Source: Spirochaetia bacterium (lineage in GTDB: Bacteria; Spirochaetota; Leptospiria; Leptospirales; Leptonemataceae). Taken from it: DNA of 44,302 bases. Position numbers and translations under genes: made by a program. The number at the start of each line of letters is the position of its first letter. The stretch's first letter is position 1. Where the stretch lies: NCBI GenBank assembly GCA_009885105.1, contig VFLI01000088.1, positions 1-44,302 on the forward strand, given 5' to 3'. The notes under the pieces are model-generated. The model ran no database searches. It was not told the DNA's origin and saw only the letters and a list, made by a program, of their open reading frames with translations. Shown here one piece after another: positions 16,810 through 25,430 of the stretch.

Positions 16810-19638
16810 TCAATGCCGCATGTAGGACGGCACGGTATCGAAAAACTTGCTTCTTTTTTCCGAGATATACTGAATCAGTGACGGCAGAACCGTCAGCGAA
16901 ACCACCATCAGCGCCGTAAGACCGATCACGGCCAGGTAACCCATCGAGCGTATCCCCGGATGGTCCGCAATGGCCAGAGCGCCGAATCCCACGATTGTCG
17001 TCAGATTGGAAGCGGCCACGGCGGCCCCGGTGCGAAACAATGAGGCGGAAACAGAGCGCTCCTCCAGATATCTCATGAAAATAAAAATACCGCTGTCAAT
17101 ACCGTAGCCGATGATGATAGGAAAAACGGCCACATTGAAATAATTCACCTTCACGCCGAGCAGCGTCATCCCGCCCAGCATAAAGAGAATTCCGACAAAG
17201 AGCGGAAGAAGCACGAGCAGACAGTAAGTGATTTTTCTAAAACTTATAAACAATACAAGAATCACAAGAATTATCGTGCCGATTATAATGAATTTGGCCT
17301 CACGCTGAACGATGTACGTAAAATGCGCAACAAGCAGCGTCGATCCTGTGGTTCTGGCGATTCTGGTTTCTTTCTGTAAATCCTGCAGGGTTTTGAAGGG
17401 CCTTTTGTGAAGAATCACGTCGTTTACACCGGGAAAAAATCCCAGGGCTTTCAATTCCCGCTCATTGATTCTGTTAACGATATCCAGAACTCCATTGATC
17501 TCTTTTTCCGATAAATTCATGCCCAGAATTGCTTTCCTGGCGGTATCGCCGGTTATGCGACGGCCGGTTTTTCTTGACCATTCCGGTATCCAGCTGGCCA
17601 GCCTGTAGATGGTGTGCCGCCCCACAATCGGATAGTGGATTTCGCCGATCAATTTGTCCAGCCGGGCCAGATCCGATGCAAGATACAGTTTGTCGACCTC
17701 TGGATATATGAATGTCAGATAGCCCTGAATTTTGCTGGTGGGAACGCTGTGAAACTGCTCGGTGACGTAGGGCGGAACGTCGGCGAAAACAAAAGGCTTT
17801 TCCGCAATCATTGTCTGGTATCTCTGCCAGTATTTTCTATACTCCGGCGGTATCATGGCCAGCTTAATGATCGCATTCTGCCGGCGAAAGTTCTGGATCA
17901 TAGCATAATTCTGCTGCTGTCTTTCCTGCGGCGGCACGAAAGCAAAAGCGGATACGACCTGCCCTATCATTCCGTCCATACCCTCGCTCAGCGGCTCAAA
18001 GTATTCCCAGAGCTGCGATGCCTCTTCCGCAGTATCTGTGGCGATCGCCAGAGGATCCCCGGCTATTTCGAAACGCAGGTGAAGCTCTTCTTTAAGAAGT
18101 TCCGATTCGGCAGTTGCATTCAGCATGTTGCGCGAATCATGATCGAAGCTGACCTCCCGGGCTAAATAAACTCCGACCGGAACAATACAGACACAGACAA
18201 TCAGAATGATCCGTGAAAGTCTTGGTATGTTGAACGCTTTATACTCTTCCTGTTCCGCTTTTTTTTCCCGGGGAGTCTCTTTCAGATAATCCATCAGACC
18301 GGGAGAGTATTTTGCGTAAATGACGATCTGCAGAGGCGTCAGAAAAAACATCGTCAGAGCCGTGATTGCGATACCGTAGGCGGATACCAGCCCGAACTCG
18401 CTGAAGCCCCGGAAATCGGAAGCAATCAGAGCGATGAAAGCAGCCGCGCAGGTGAGAGCCGCGAAAAACGCCGCCGATCCGGTGTGTATGATCGATTCCT
18501 TGATCGCGGCCATCAAATCCTGGCGGTGCCAGAACTCTTCTCGAAAACGAAAAATAAACTGAATCCCAAAATCAATGCCCATTCCGGCCAGAATGCCACC
18601 GAAGATCGAAGTGATGATGTTGAGCTGGCCTATCACAAGACTTGTGACGCCGTAGGTCACTATAATAGAATATATCAGCGAAACCATGAGCGCCGCAATC
18701 AGTCTTTTTTTCCTGACAAATACAATTAGAATTATCGTAATGCCTATAATCGCAATGGCCATTGTCGGCTGGAGGCTGTTTGTGATTGAATCGTAAGCGT
18801 CCACGTATTCAACATAGCTGCCCGTAAAACCGACTTTCACTCCGCGGGACGCGAAGCCTTTGTCCTCCACAATTTTTTTAATTCTCTCAATGAGCTGCTT
18901 GCTTCTTTCGATTTCATTCATGCTGAAAGTGGGCTTGAGCACCATCACCAGCATTTTTCTGTCCGGTGATATGTAGTAGTCGTCAATGATTTCCTTTTTT
19001 CCGATTTTTGTGTATTTTGCCAGGATATCGGAAAGATCGAGCCTGTAGTCGCGCCTCACAAGCTCGATGTAGAACGGATCCGCTCGGGCGATCATTTCTT
19101 CTCGTTTGATGCCGATGCGACGGAAGGCCTCACGCAGGTCCGCCGTATCCCAGTAAAAAAGAAACTTTTTTTGAATAAAATCCAGGCTGAATTTGTGGCG
19201 GATCGCGCGGATCTCATCAACTTTTTTTAGTTCAACATAAAGTTCATCACTGACCTCTTTCAGGATATGCGCCCGGGCCACATTGGCATCGTGATGTTTC
19301 GCATAAAAAGAGGCCGCCTGTTTCAGCAGCGCTTCCGCCTCGGTGTCCTTTCCGCGCATCTTTAAATCCCGCGCCCTGGCCACCAGCTTATCCCCCTCAT
19401 CTTCTTCCTGGTATTTCAGAGACAGAATCACAAATCCTGTTCCCCCGACCATTTCTGTAATTTTTTTTGCCTCTTCCACTACGGAAATATTCTGCGGCAG
19501 AAGATCGAGCTGATTGGAATTGATCGTGAGCCTGAGAGCCAGAAAAATAGAAATCCCGAGCACAGCAAGGGCGATCATCGCACTTATGAAATAGTGCTTT
19601 AAATACAGGTCACAGAATCGGGAGATCAAAGAGCGCAT
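16810..19638 (-). CDS. MMPL/RND-family lipid transporter (HpnN-like)
   Basis: A 942-aa inner-membrane protein with the duplicated RND layout. There is one membrane helix (about 18-36), a large periplasmic loop (to about 280), a bundle of five helices (283-425), a short cytoplasmic linker, one helix near 475, a second periplasmic loop, and a final five-helix bundle (about 750-930). The motif GMGIDFGIQFIFR in the first bundle and GYGIDSGIFIFMR in the second are the twin proton-relay helices of MMPL proteins. Members export lipids such as mycolates or hopanoids using the proton gradient. Upstream is an MlaC-like gene (46 bp away) and downstream a lipoprotein gene (12 bp). The MlaC plus MMPL pair recalls HpnM-HpnN. 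The first periplasmic loop contains a coiled-coil-like basic stretch around 85-130. Confidence 0.92.
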   Translation of the reverse strand: MRSLISRFCDLYLKHYFISAMIALAVLGISIFLALRLTINSNQLDLLPQNISVVEEAKKITEMVGGTGFVILSLKYQEEDEGDKLVARARDLKMRGKDTEAEALLKQAASFYAKHHDANVARAHILKEVSDELYVELKKVDEIRAIRHKFSLDFIQKKFLFYWDTADLREAFRRIGIKREEMIARADPFYIELVRRDYRLDLSDILAKYTKIGKKEIIDDYYISPDRKMLVMVLKPTFSMNEIERSKQLIERIKKIVEDKGFASRGVKVGFTGSYVEYVDAYDSITNSLQPTMAIAIIGITIILIVFVRKKRLIAALMVSLIYSIIVTYGVTSLVIGQLNIITSIFGGILAGMGIDFGIQFIFRFREEFWHRQDLMAAIKESIIHTGSAAFFAALTCAAAFIALIASDFRGFSEFGLVSAYGIAITALTMFFLTPLQIVIYAKYSPGLMDYLKETPREKKAEQEEYKAFNIPRLSRIILIVCVCIVPVGVYLAREVSFDHDSRNMLNATAESELLKEELHLRFEIAGDPLAIATDTAEEASQLWEYFEPLSEGMDGMIGQVVSAFAFVPPQERQQQNYAMIQNFRRQNAIIKLAMIPPEYRKYWQRYQTMIAEKPFVFADVPPYVTEQFHSVPTSKIQGYLTFIYPEVDKLYLASDLARLDKLIGEIHYPIVGRHTIYRLASWIPEWSRKTGRRITGDTARKAILGMNLSEKEINGVLDIVNRINERELKALGFFPGVNDVILHKRPFKTLQDLQKETRIARTTGSTLLVAHFTYIVQREAKFIIIGTIILVILVLFISFRKITYCLLVLLPLFVGILFMLGGMTLLGVKVNYFNVAVFPIIIGYGIDSGIFIFMRYLEERSVSASLFRTGAAVAASNLTTIVGFGALAIADHPGIRSMGYLAVIGLTALMVVSLTVLPSLIQYISEKRSKFFDTVPSYMRH

Positions 19639-19660
19639 TGCAGTACATTATCCTTGAGTA

Positions 19661-19698
19661 AATTTCTATCTTTTGAGAGAATTTCTATCTTTTGAGAG
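19661..19698. repeat. Perfect 19-bp tandem duplication after the mlaC-like stop
   Basis: The 19-base unit AATTTCTATCTTTTGAGAG occurs twice in direct tandem (19661-19679 and 19680-19698). On the minus strand the first copy encodes the last residues and TAG stop of the MlaC-like gene; the second copy repeats that coding end, including a second in-phase-looking stop, in the spacer before the MMPL gene. It looks like a replication-slippage product. Confidence 0.85.
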
Positions 19699-20281
19699 AA
19701 TTGACGATGGTCTGCAGCTGATTGTTCACTCCGTCCATCCCGCTCTGTCTGTACAGAACCAGCACCTGCTGATCGCGGCTGCGCTGCATGGAGGATTCAT
19801 TGCGCTCGTTCAGGAAGTCGGTGACAAAATAATCGTTTCCGACTTTTGTAAGCACCCAGGTAAAAACAATCTGTTCCGATCCCGCATACAGAAGCGAAGA
19901 CCGGATCCTGTGCTGATCCCCGGTGACAACGGGCTGATCATACGACAGATCGATATCTTTGAAATACTTCAGAGCCAGGGGGAACGCTTTCAATTGTATG
20001 TATTCTTTGAGAAGGCCGATAAACCGCTCTTTCTGCTGGGGCGTGGCCCGGTCATAATTGGCGGGCGTTAACAGGTATCTGGCAATCTGCTCCGCTCCAA
20101 CAAATGCCAGAGCCCTGTCATCCTTGCCATAACGGATAAATCCGATCATTTTTTTTAACGTGGAAACGGCATCCGGCGCCTGGGCCGGCTCCGCAGGGGC
20201 CTGTGACATAAGGGAGCCGGAAACCGCCACGGTCAGAAAGACAGCAGTCGCAAGTAAAATTGTTTTGAACTTATTCATCAT
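19685..20281 (-). CDS. MlaC/Ttg2D-family periplasmic phospholipid carrier
   Basis: A 198-aa protein with a cleavable signal peptide (about residues 1-27) and the MlaC/toluene-tolerance fold. Conserved features are the helical segment LLTPANYDRATPQQKERF, followed by strands typical of the lipid-binding half-barrel and a C-terminal GNDYFVTDFLNE motif (the WKVYDV-like position). MlaC carries phospholipids between the inner and outer membrane. Here it is not with mlaBDEF but directly upstream of an MMPL transporter, the same partnership as HpnM/HpnN in hopanoid transport. It starts with two adjacent ATG codons and has an AGG-type ribosome site about 9 bases ahead. A 19-bp tandem duplication covers its 3' end. 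Confidence 0.85.
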   Translation of the reverse strand: MMNKFKTILLATAVFLTVAVSGSLMSQAPAEPAQAPDAVSTLKKMIGFIRYGKDDRALAFVGAEQIARYLLTPANYDRATPQQKERFIGLLKEYIQLKAFPLALKYFKDIDLSYDQPVVTGDQHRIRSSLLYAGSEQIVFTWVLTKVGNDYFVTDFLNERNESSMQRSRDQQVLVLYRQSGMDGVNNQLQTIVNSLKR

Positions 20282-20340
20282 TTTTTCAGCCTGAGGTCAT
20301 GTGTCGGACAGGGAAACTTTACGGCAATCACAATCTGAGC

Positions 20341-20390
20341 GACCTTCTCTCTCTGCGATGCGAGGAGGTCCTGATATGAAGTCCCTCTGA
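20341..20390 (+). promoter_or_regulatory. Leader hairpin hiding a ribosome site, with mini-ORF
   Basis: GACCTTCTC (20341-20349) can pair with GAGGAGGTC (20362-20370) across a 12-base loop, giving nine pairs with one G-U. The right arm contains the only strong ribosome site in this leader (AGGAGG), which serves a four-codon ORF, ATG at 20376 encoding MKSL and stop at 20388. That stop overlaps a second mini-ORF (ATG 20389, MPIMF, stop TAG at 20404-20406), and the main ATG follows 5 bases later at 20412. The structure suggests reinitiation or coupling control of the HEAT-repeat gene, but this is inference. Confidence 0.35.
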
Positions 20391-20411
20391 TGCCGATAAT
20401 GTTTTAGACGT

Positions 20412-21413
20412 ATGAAAATACCAATCGTCGAGCTTATTTTTACATTTTCACTGCTTCCATTTCCAGGTATTTCTAACGCCCAGAATGAGGGATACCGTGA
20501 CTGCGCCGGAGCTCTGGCAACCGGGGAATCCGGACGCACTGGAATCGAAAGAGCGACTGCGCTTTCTTTGCTGAAGGAATGCCCGTCGACGCCGCAGATT
20601 CGCAGACTTCTGGCGCGCTGGGCGCAGACAGGCGATGAACGAAATCGCAGAGCGGCTCTGTACTCTCTCGACGGGCATCTGAATGATGACATACTGAGAG
20701 ATTTAATTAATTTATATTACGATTACAATCTTGAGCCCTGGGAAGAGGACGCGCTTTTTTCCTACTTCGACCGTCTGGCAAAACCGGCCCATAAGAGCCT
20801 GCTGGCCCCCATCTTCCGTGAAGGTCTGCGGAGAAACGACTCTTCCGCCGTCCACAGTCTTCTGGGTCTGGGATCTGCCGGTTCGACGGAAGACTGGATG
20901 CGTATCCGTCCTTTTTTCTCCAGCGAAAGACCGTTGCTGCGAATCGCCGCCCTGGAAAGCGCGCGCCGGCTGAAGATTTTTCAGGCCGCCGCCGATGCAA
21001 AAAGCAGTCTGTTTCACAGCAATGCAGCTGTTCAGAAAGCCGCCATCAATCTCCTTGCGGAAATTCCAACCGACGAATCTCTCGATCTTCTGGTTTCTCT
21101 GTACGCCCGGGGATCGCAGCCGGATAACAGGGCACAACTCATGTCCGCTCTCAGAAAAAAACTGGGAAGCCGCAGGGCCGCTTTCGCATCCCGGACTGCT
21201 GTGATTTATGAAACCGCATCCGGAAGATCCAAAATTGTATCTGTCCTCAAACCGCTCACGCCCATGTACATCATTAAAATAAATCCGGAGGCGGTTGATC
21301 TGTTTCCTTCCGAAAACAGCGAACCGGTTTCGGGCAGCTGGATCCAAATTTCAACTCATGATAATATTTCCGGATGGGCGCATTCGTCGCAAATAGAGAC
21401 GGTGAAACTCTGA
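20412..21413 (+). CDS. Exported HEAT-repeat protein with C-terminal SH3-like domain
   Basis: A 333-aa protein with a short signal peptide (about 1-23, ending SNAQ). The middle (about 40-250) is a run of paired helices of HEAT/ARM type, visible as repeated patterns such as NRRAALYSL, LRIAALESARR and VQKAAINLLAEI. The last 80 residues look like an SH3-type domain that ends in a GSWIQI...GWAHSSQ pattern, as in bacterial SH3 modules of envelope proteins. It is probably a periplasmic scaffold or peptidoglycan-contacting protein. The start has no own ribosome site and lies just behind two mini-ORFs. Its 3' end overlaps the next gene's ATG by 40 bp, indicating coupling. Confidence 0.75.
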   Translation: MKIPIVELIFTFSLLPFPGISNAQNEGYRDCAGALATGESGRTGIERATALSLLKECPSTPQIRRLLARWAQTGDERNRRAALYSLDGHLNDDILRDLINLYYDYNLEPWEEDALFSYFDRLAKPAHKSLLAPIFREGLRRNDSSAVHSLLGLGSAGSTEDWMRIRPFFSSERPLLRIAALESARRLKIFQAAADAKSSLFHSNAAVQKAAINLLAEIPTDESLDLLVSLYARGSQPDNRAQLMSALRKKLGSRRAAFASRTAVIYETASGRSKIVSVLKPLTPMYIIKINPEAVDLFPSENSEPVSGSWIQISTHDNISGWAHSSQIETVKL

Positions 21414-22453
21414 TCGCAAAAATTCCGGAGATACTTCCTTTTCTTCTGAGTTTTTGTCTGTCAATCCTCCTGTATGCTTACTGCCGGGACGCGATCGGCG
21501 ATCTTGAACTGCGCGGCTATTCCTGGGGAACGACCTATACCGTGAGGATCGAACGCCTTCCCGGATGCAGCGCTGACGCTGTTTATTTAAAGAATGAAAT
21601 ACAAAAACAGATCTCCGATATCGACAGGAAATTTTCCAGCTGGAATCCATCGAGCGAGGTTTCGTCTTTCAACGCGCATGACCCCGGAGATGTGTTTATT
21701 TTCAATGACGATACGGCGCAGGTAATTCGAAAAAGTCTTGAACTCTCGGAAAGATCCAACGGCTATTTCAATCCATTGATGGGTGAACTGATTCTCCTCT
21801 GGGGATTCGGTCCTGATGCGCCGCCATCAGCCAGCGGAGGAGAAAGAAGCTTCCTGCCGTCAGATCACGAAATTCGCAGCATCGTGAATCGGACAGCTGC
21901 CGGGCTTCTCAGAATGAACAACAACCGGGGCGTTAAATTGAATGCGATGATAAAACTGGATCTCACCGGAATTCTGGACGGTCTGGCAGCGGACAGGATT
22001 TCAGAGAGGCTGACCGGAATCGGATGCCCTTCGCATCTGGTTGAACTGGGAGGCGAAATTCGAGCCTCGGGCCCGAGGACGTGGAAGATTGGAATTGAAA
22101 AACCAGAGTTCGGCAATGAGCGTTCGATCTTTTTAAATCTCGCAATTCAAAATACTTCGCTGTCCACTTCCGGCACCTACCGCAGCTTCTTTCGACATGC
22201 CGGCAGAACGTACTCTCATGTGCTCAATCCGAAAACAGGCTTCCCCATCAGCGGGATTTCATCTGTCACAGTAATCGGACCCGAGTGTATGACAGCCGAT
22301 GCGCTTTCGACTGCAATTCTTGCGGCGGGTCCGGATTATAAAATAGTCGCAGAGCGATTTCCACTCTACGATTACCTTATCATTCAGGCGAATCCAGAAG
22401 GAGGCTACGAAGAGATACAGAGAGCTGGCATGGAAAAATATAGAATAGAATAG
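21374..22453 (+). CDS. apbE: ApbE-family FAD:protein FMN transferase
   Basis: A 359-aa member of the ApbE family, which attaches FMN to threonine residues of NqrB/RnfG-type proteins in the periplasm. Diagnostic motifs are SWGTTYTV at the N-terminus, LDLTGILDGLAAD in the FAD-binding region, ELGGEIRASG, the STSGTYR and YSHVLNP motifs, and the C-terminal TADALSTAI with its Mg-coordinating Asp/Thr. There is a hydrophobic export segment (about residues 20-37) ending near Cys38, but the sequence before it (LYAYC) is not a good lipobox. I kept the ATG at 21374, which overlaps the HEAT-repeat gene by 40 bp; no later ATG, GTG or TTG preserves the export segment. No target flavoprotein gene is nearby. 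Confidence 0.9.
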   Translation: MGAFVANRDGETLIAKIPEILPFLLSFCLSILLYAYCRDAIGDLELRGYSWGTTYTVRIERLPGCSADAVYLKNEIQKQISDIDRKFSSWNPSSEVSSFNAHDPGDVFIFNDDTAQVIRKSLELSERSNGYFNPLMGELILLWGFGPDAPPSASGGERSFLPSDHEIRSIVNRTAAGLLRMNNNRGVKLNAMIKLDLTGILDGLAADRISERLTGIGCPSHLVELGGEIRASGPRTWKIGIEKPEFGNERSIFLNLAIQNTSLSTSGTYRSFFRHAGRTYSHVLNPKTGFPISGISSVTVIGPECMTADALSTAILAAGPDYKIVAERFPLYDYLIIQANPEGGYEEIQRAGMEKYRIE

Positions 22454-22544
22454 AAGAAGAAAAAGGAATAGACATAACGACTTAATATATTAGAAAGTGT
22501 CTCAATGACACAAGCGCTGGCCAAACCTGCTCCCGTCTGAACCG

Positions 22545-25157
22545 TCAACGTTGAACTGCTTTTTTATCGGTCTTCAGGAATTTCAGCGCCGCTGCATTCT
22601 GCGGATCATAGACCAGAATTTCGTTGAGGATGGTCGCAGCACGGCCGTGATTTTTCATCCTCAGATAGATTTCGGCCAGATTCAGAAGATTTTTTAGATG
22701 GTCCGGTTTACGCAGACGGACTCGTTCACCGTCATCGGCAGCCTGCCTGTAGTCGCCCGATTTCTTCCGCCCCAGCGATAATAGATAAATCAATTCCGTA
22801 TTCCAGGGGAAACGAACAGCCGCCGCTTCGCAGTGAGAGGTCAGTTCCTTGTAATTTTTGCTGCGCCGCAGAGCACGGGCCGTGAGCACGGCCAGTTGCA
22901 CATTGTCCGGTTCTATGGCCCGGGCCTGCCCGAACTGATGCAGAGCCTCGGAATAATTCTTGTCACTGAAAGCCTGCCTGCCCAGGTTCATTTTTGTTTC
23001 AAATTCCGGCGATACTTTAGCTTCATCATGGTTCTGGTAGGTGATCTGTATCAGGCTGAGATCGTCTGAAATGGCTCCCTCCTCATGGATTTCTTTTTCA
23101 ATAAAGGAAAGCACTCCCGCGGACCTTTCCACGACCTTCACAAATAGGTTTTCATCCTCATTTATCACTCTGTTGCCCGCGCCGTCATCACGCAGAATCA
23201 AATCGTCCCTTCCGTCCGATCCGACAATCACAATGTCGCCGGGTCTCATTCTGAAAGTCTCAACTGAGAGAGGACGTTCGATATCTCTTGAACCGATTTT
23301 GCGAAGCACATCCGGCCTTCCTACAAACTCGGCACGGCCTTCTCGAAAAAGAACCGGGCGGGGATGCTCTGCATTGATGAAGTATATGAATCCACAGCTG
23401 TCATCGACAAGACCCATCACAACTGAAACGAGCATTGTTCCATCGAAGGATATGAAGATGTTCTGAAGCTCTATGAAACATTCTTTCAGCCACTGCTCCG
23501 GGTATTTCTCTCCAGCGGACTTCAGCTGCTGTGTTCTGGCCACCACAGAATTGAAGACAACTCCGAGAACCAGAGCGCCCCCGGCGCCCTGAATTGATTT
23601 TCCCATCGCATCGCCGTTTATGAAAACGGAATACGTCCGGCCGCGAAGCTGGATGCTGTGTGAAATGCAGAGGTCTCCGCCGATTTCAGAATCCCATTTT
23701 CGAAAATGGAAAGTCTTTTTCTGGCGCACCAAAAACTCCAGAGAAACCGTCTCGCTTCGGGCCAGATTCTGTCCGAGAGGCTTGATCAGGAGAGATGTAA
23801 GAAAATAATCGCCGTCCTGCTGAACTTTTAAATTCTGAACCTCCGTGAGAGTATTCTGCAGCTGGGCAGTCCGGTCTTCGACTTTTTTCTCCAGATTGAC
23901 GTTGAGTTCTTCCACTTCATTATGAACGCGCAAAAATCGATTTGCGAGAACAACAGCAATGCCGAGTATGTAGAAGGAAAATCCGTATTTGGTAAAACTG
24001 AGTCCTGTGTTCAGTATCGCCGCATCAATGAGGTCAAAAATCGCCGCAGATATATTTATCATATGTCCGATCAGCAGACGTCGAGCATCCCTGTGTTTTT
24101 TTATGGACTCCTTGATTAAAACGTATGTGGGATATGAAAATCCGGGAAAAACTGCGGCGATTTCCCACGCTTTGAGTGTCTGCTCCGCCAGATACATCGG
24201 CAGAAAAATCACAGGAGGTATCAGCAGAAGACAGAATACATAGTAAGATTTTGTAATAATTGTCAGCTTCTTATAGAAAAACACATCCGTGAAAGCCAGC
24301 ATCATCGGTATCGCCGCATAGAGAACTGCCAGTTCCACCCTCTGAATCAGTATCGTATCCAGAGGCATTCCGGCGAACTGAAGCTCGAATATTATATCCG
24401 TCCGGGTCATCAGATAGATGAAAAGCAGCACGCAGAAGCCGCCGAAATAGAAATTGTAGTTTTCTTTTCTCCGCTTCATATAGAGAAGCAGATGATAGGC
24501 CCCGGTAAAAAAATACAGAGCGATCAGAATCCAGGACATTCTGTCCTCGCGCAAAGTCATCAGTTCATCGAAAAACCCGAAATCATAGCGCTGCGTTAAA
24601 TAGAAACCGGTGTGATCATACCGGGGATCTCCTTGAATCTTGATGACCAGGCGGTTGTTCTTTTCTTTCAGGCAGCCGGCGTTGACAGGCCAGACGGTCC
24701 CGCGCACGGTTCTGTGCAGCTGCACTTCTTCATTCGATGCAACGCCCTCTTTCACTATCAGGCGGCCGTTCAGATATATTTCAAAAACTTCGCCGATCTC
24801 TCCCAACCGAATGCCCGGCTGGCGGCCGCCGGATTTCAGTTCAGCGCCGGCGTCAAAAAAAGTAATGAAGGTGTAGGTGGCGAATGACCTGTCAACAGGC
24901 CTTGCCCTGTTGACCCAGATTGGAAAAGTAGACTGACCGGTTTTTAATGCTGAAATCTTTGTCCAGCCTTCAGGTGTAGAACTGTCAGAGAAGCGGGCCG
25001 GACCATCGTCGCTGATGAATTTTTCTTCAAAACTGTCTGCTATCCACCAGGTGCGGCCGGTACACACACTGCCTCCGCTGTCCGTCCGGCATTCCTGTGC
25101 CAGATCGATGTATGTCTGCGCGGATAATCCACAGCGAGACAGAACGACGAACATCAT
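22545..25157 (-). CDS. 7TMR-DISM SpoIIE-type serine phosphatase with TPR tail
   Basis: An 870-aa signalling protein. Order: short signal sequence, extracellular DISM domain (about 30-195), seven membrane segments (207-408), coiled coil (410-445), PP2C/SpoIIE phosphatase (about 455-707) and TPR repeats (718-865). The phosphatase keeps its metal ligands: GDAMGK with Asp516, SDG with Asp648 and SDD at 697-699, so it is probably active. The GDAMGKSIQGAGGAL wording is typical of Leptospira proteins of this type. Such proteins read extracellular ligands and dephosphorylate anti-anti-sigma factors. The ATG-ATG start gives an oddly short signal sequence; an upstream ATT at 25193 with an AGGA site would give a better one (see findings). 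It converges with apbE (91 bp). Confidence 0.9.
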   Translation of the reverse strand: MMFVVLSRCGLSAQTYIDLAQECRTDSGGSVCTGRTWWIADSFEEKFISDDGPARFSDSSTPEGWTKISALKTGQSTFPIWVNRARPVDRSFATYTFITFFDAGAELKSGGRQPGIRLGEIGEVFEIYLNGRLIVKEGVASNEEVQLHRTVRGTVWPVNAGCLKEKNNRLVIKIQGDPRYDHTGFYLTQRYDFGFFDELMTLREDRMSWILIALYFFTGAYHLLLYMKRRKENYNFYFGGFCVLLFIYLMTRTDIIFELQFAGMPLDTILIQRVELAVLYAAIPMMLAFTDVFFYKKLTIITKSYYVFCLLLIPPVIFLPMYLAEQTLKAWEIAAVFPGFSYPTYVLIKESIKKHRDARRLLIGHMINISAAIFDLIDAAILNTGLSFTKYGFSFYILGIAVVLANRFLRVHNEVEELNVNLEKKVEDRTAQLQNTLTEVQNLKVQQDGDYFLTSLLIKPLGQNLARSETVSLEFLVRQKKTFHFRKWDSEIGGDLCISHSIQLRGRTYSVFINGDAMGKSIQGAGGALVLGVVFNSVVARTQQLKSAGEKYPEQWLKECFIELQNIFISFDGTMLVSVVMGLVDDSCGFIYFINAEHPRPVLFREGRAEFVGRPDVLRKIGSRDIERPLSVETFRMRPGDIVIVGSDGRDDLILRDDGAGNRVINEDENLFVKVVERSAGVLSFIEKEIHEEGAISDDLSLIQITYQNHDEAKVSPEFETKMNLGRQAFSDKNYSEALHQFGQARAIEPDNVQLAVLTARALRRSKNYKELTSHCEAAAVRFPWNTELIYLLSLGRKKSGDYRQAADDGERVRLRKPDHLKNLLNLAEIYLRMKNHGRAATILNEILVYDPQNAAALKFLKTDKKAVQR

Positions 25158-25285
25158 CGCAAAGAATAAGAAAGTATTTCGATTGATAAAAATATTATGC
25201 TTCCTGATTATGAAAATATCCTGCCATCGTTCAAAAAAACTGATCTTTAATCAAGAAATTTCGTGCTTTCGTACAAAATAAATGA

Positions 25286-25291
25286 ATTATA
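25286..25291 (-). promoter_or_regulatory. Candidate -10 box upstream of the SpoIIE phosphatase gene
   Basis: The minus strand reads TATAAT (plus-strand ATTATA), a perfect -10 hexamer in an AT-rich stretch. No convincing -35 lies 16 to 18 bases upstream, so the call is weak. The 273-bp gap 25158-25430 otherwise shows no gene or hairpin that I can support. Confidence 0.3.
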
Positions 25292-25430
25292 TAGGAAATA
25301 TTACCTTTGGCTGAACCATTCTCCGCTATTTTGATCGGCGCCGGAAGGCATCATCCATGCGCTTCGGACAGGACCGTTCGGCAGATGCGTGTATCGATAC
25401 GAGAACGAACAGCCCGATGCCACTGCTGAT

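Noticed and set aside
21374..21413. Frameshift between the HEAT-repeat and apbE genes
   Set aside because: Both proteins are complete by their own motifs, so the 40-bp overlap is best read as ordinary coupling.
22497..22511. GTGTC-TCAAT-GACAC hairpin between apbE and the SpoIIE gene
   Set aside because: A 5-bp stem with no T-tract on either strand; too weak for a terminator call.
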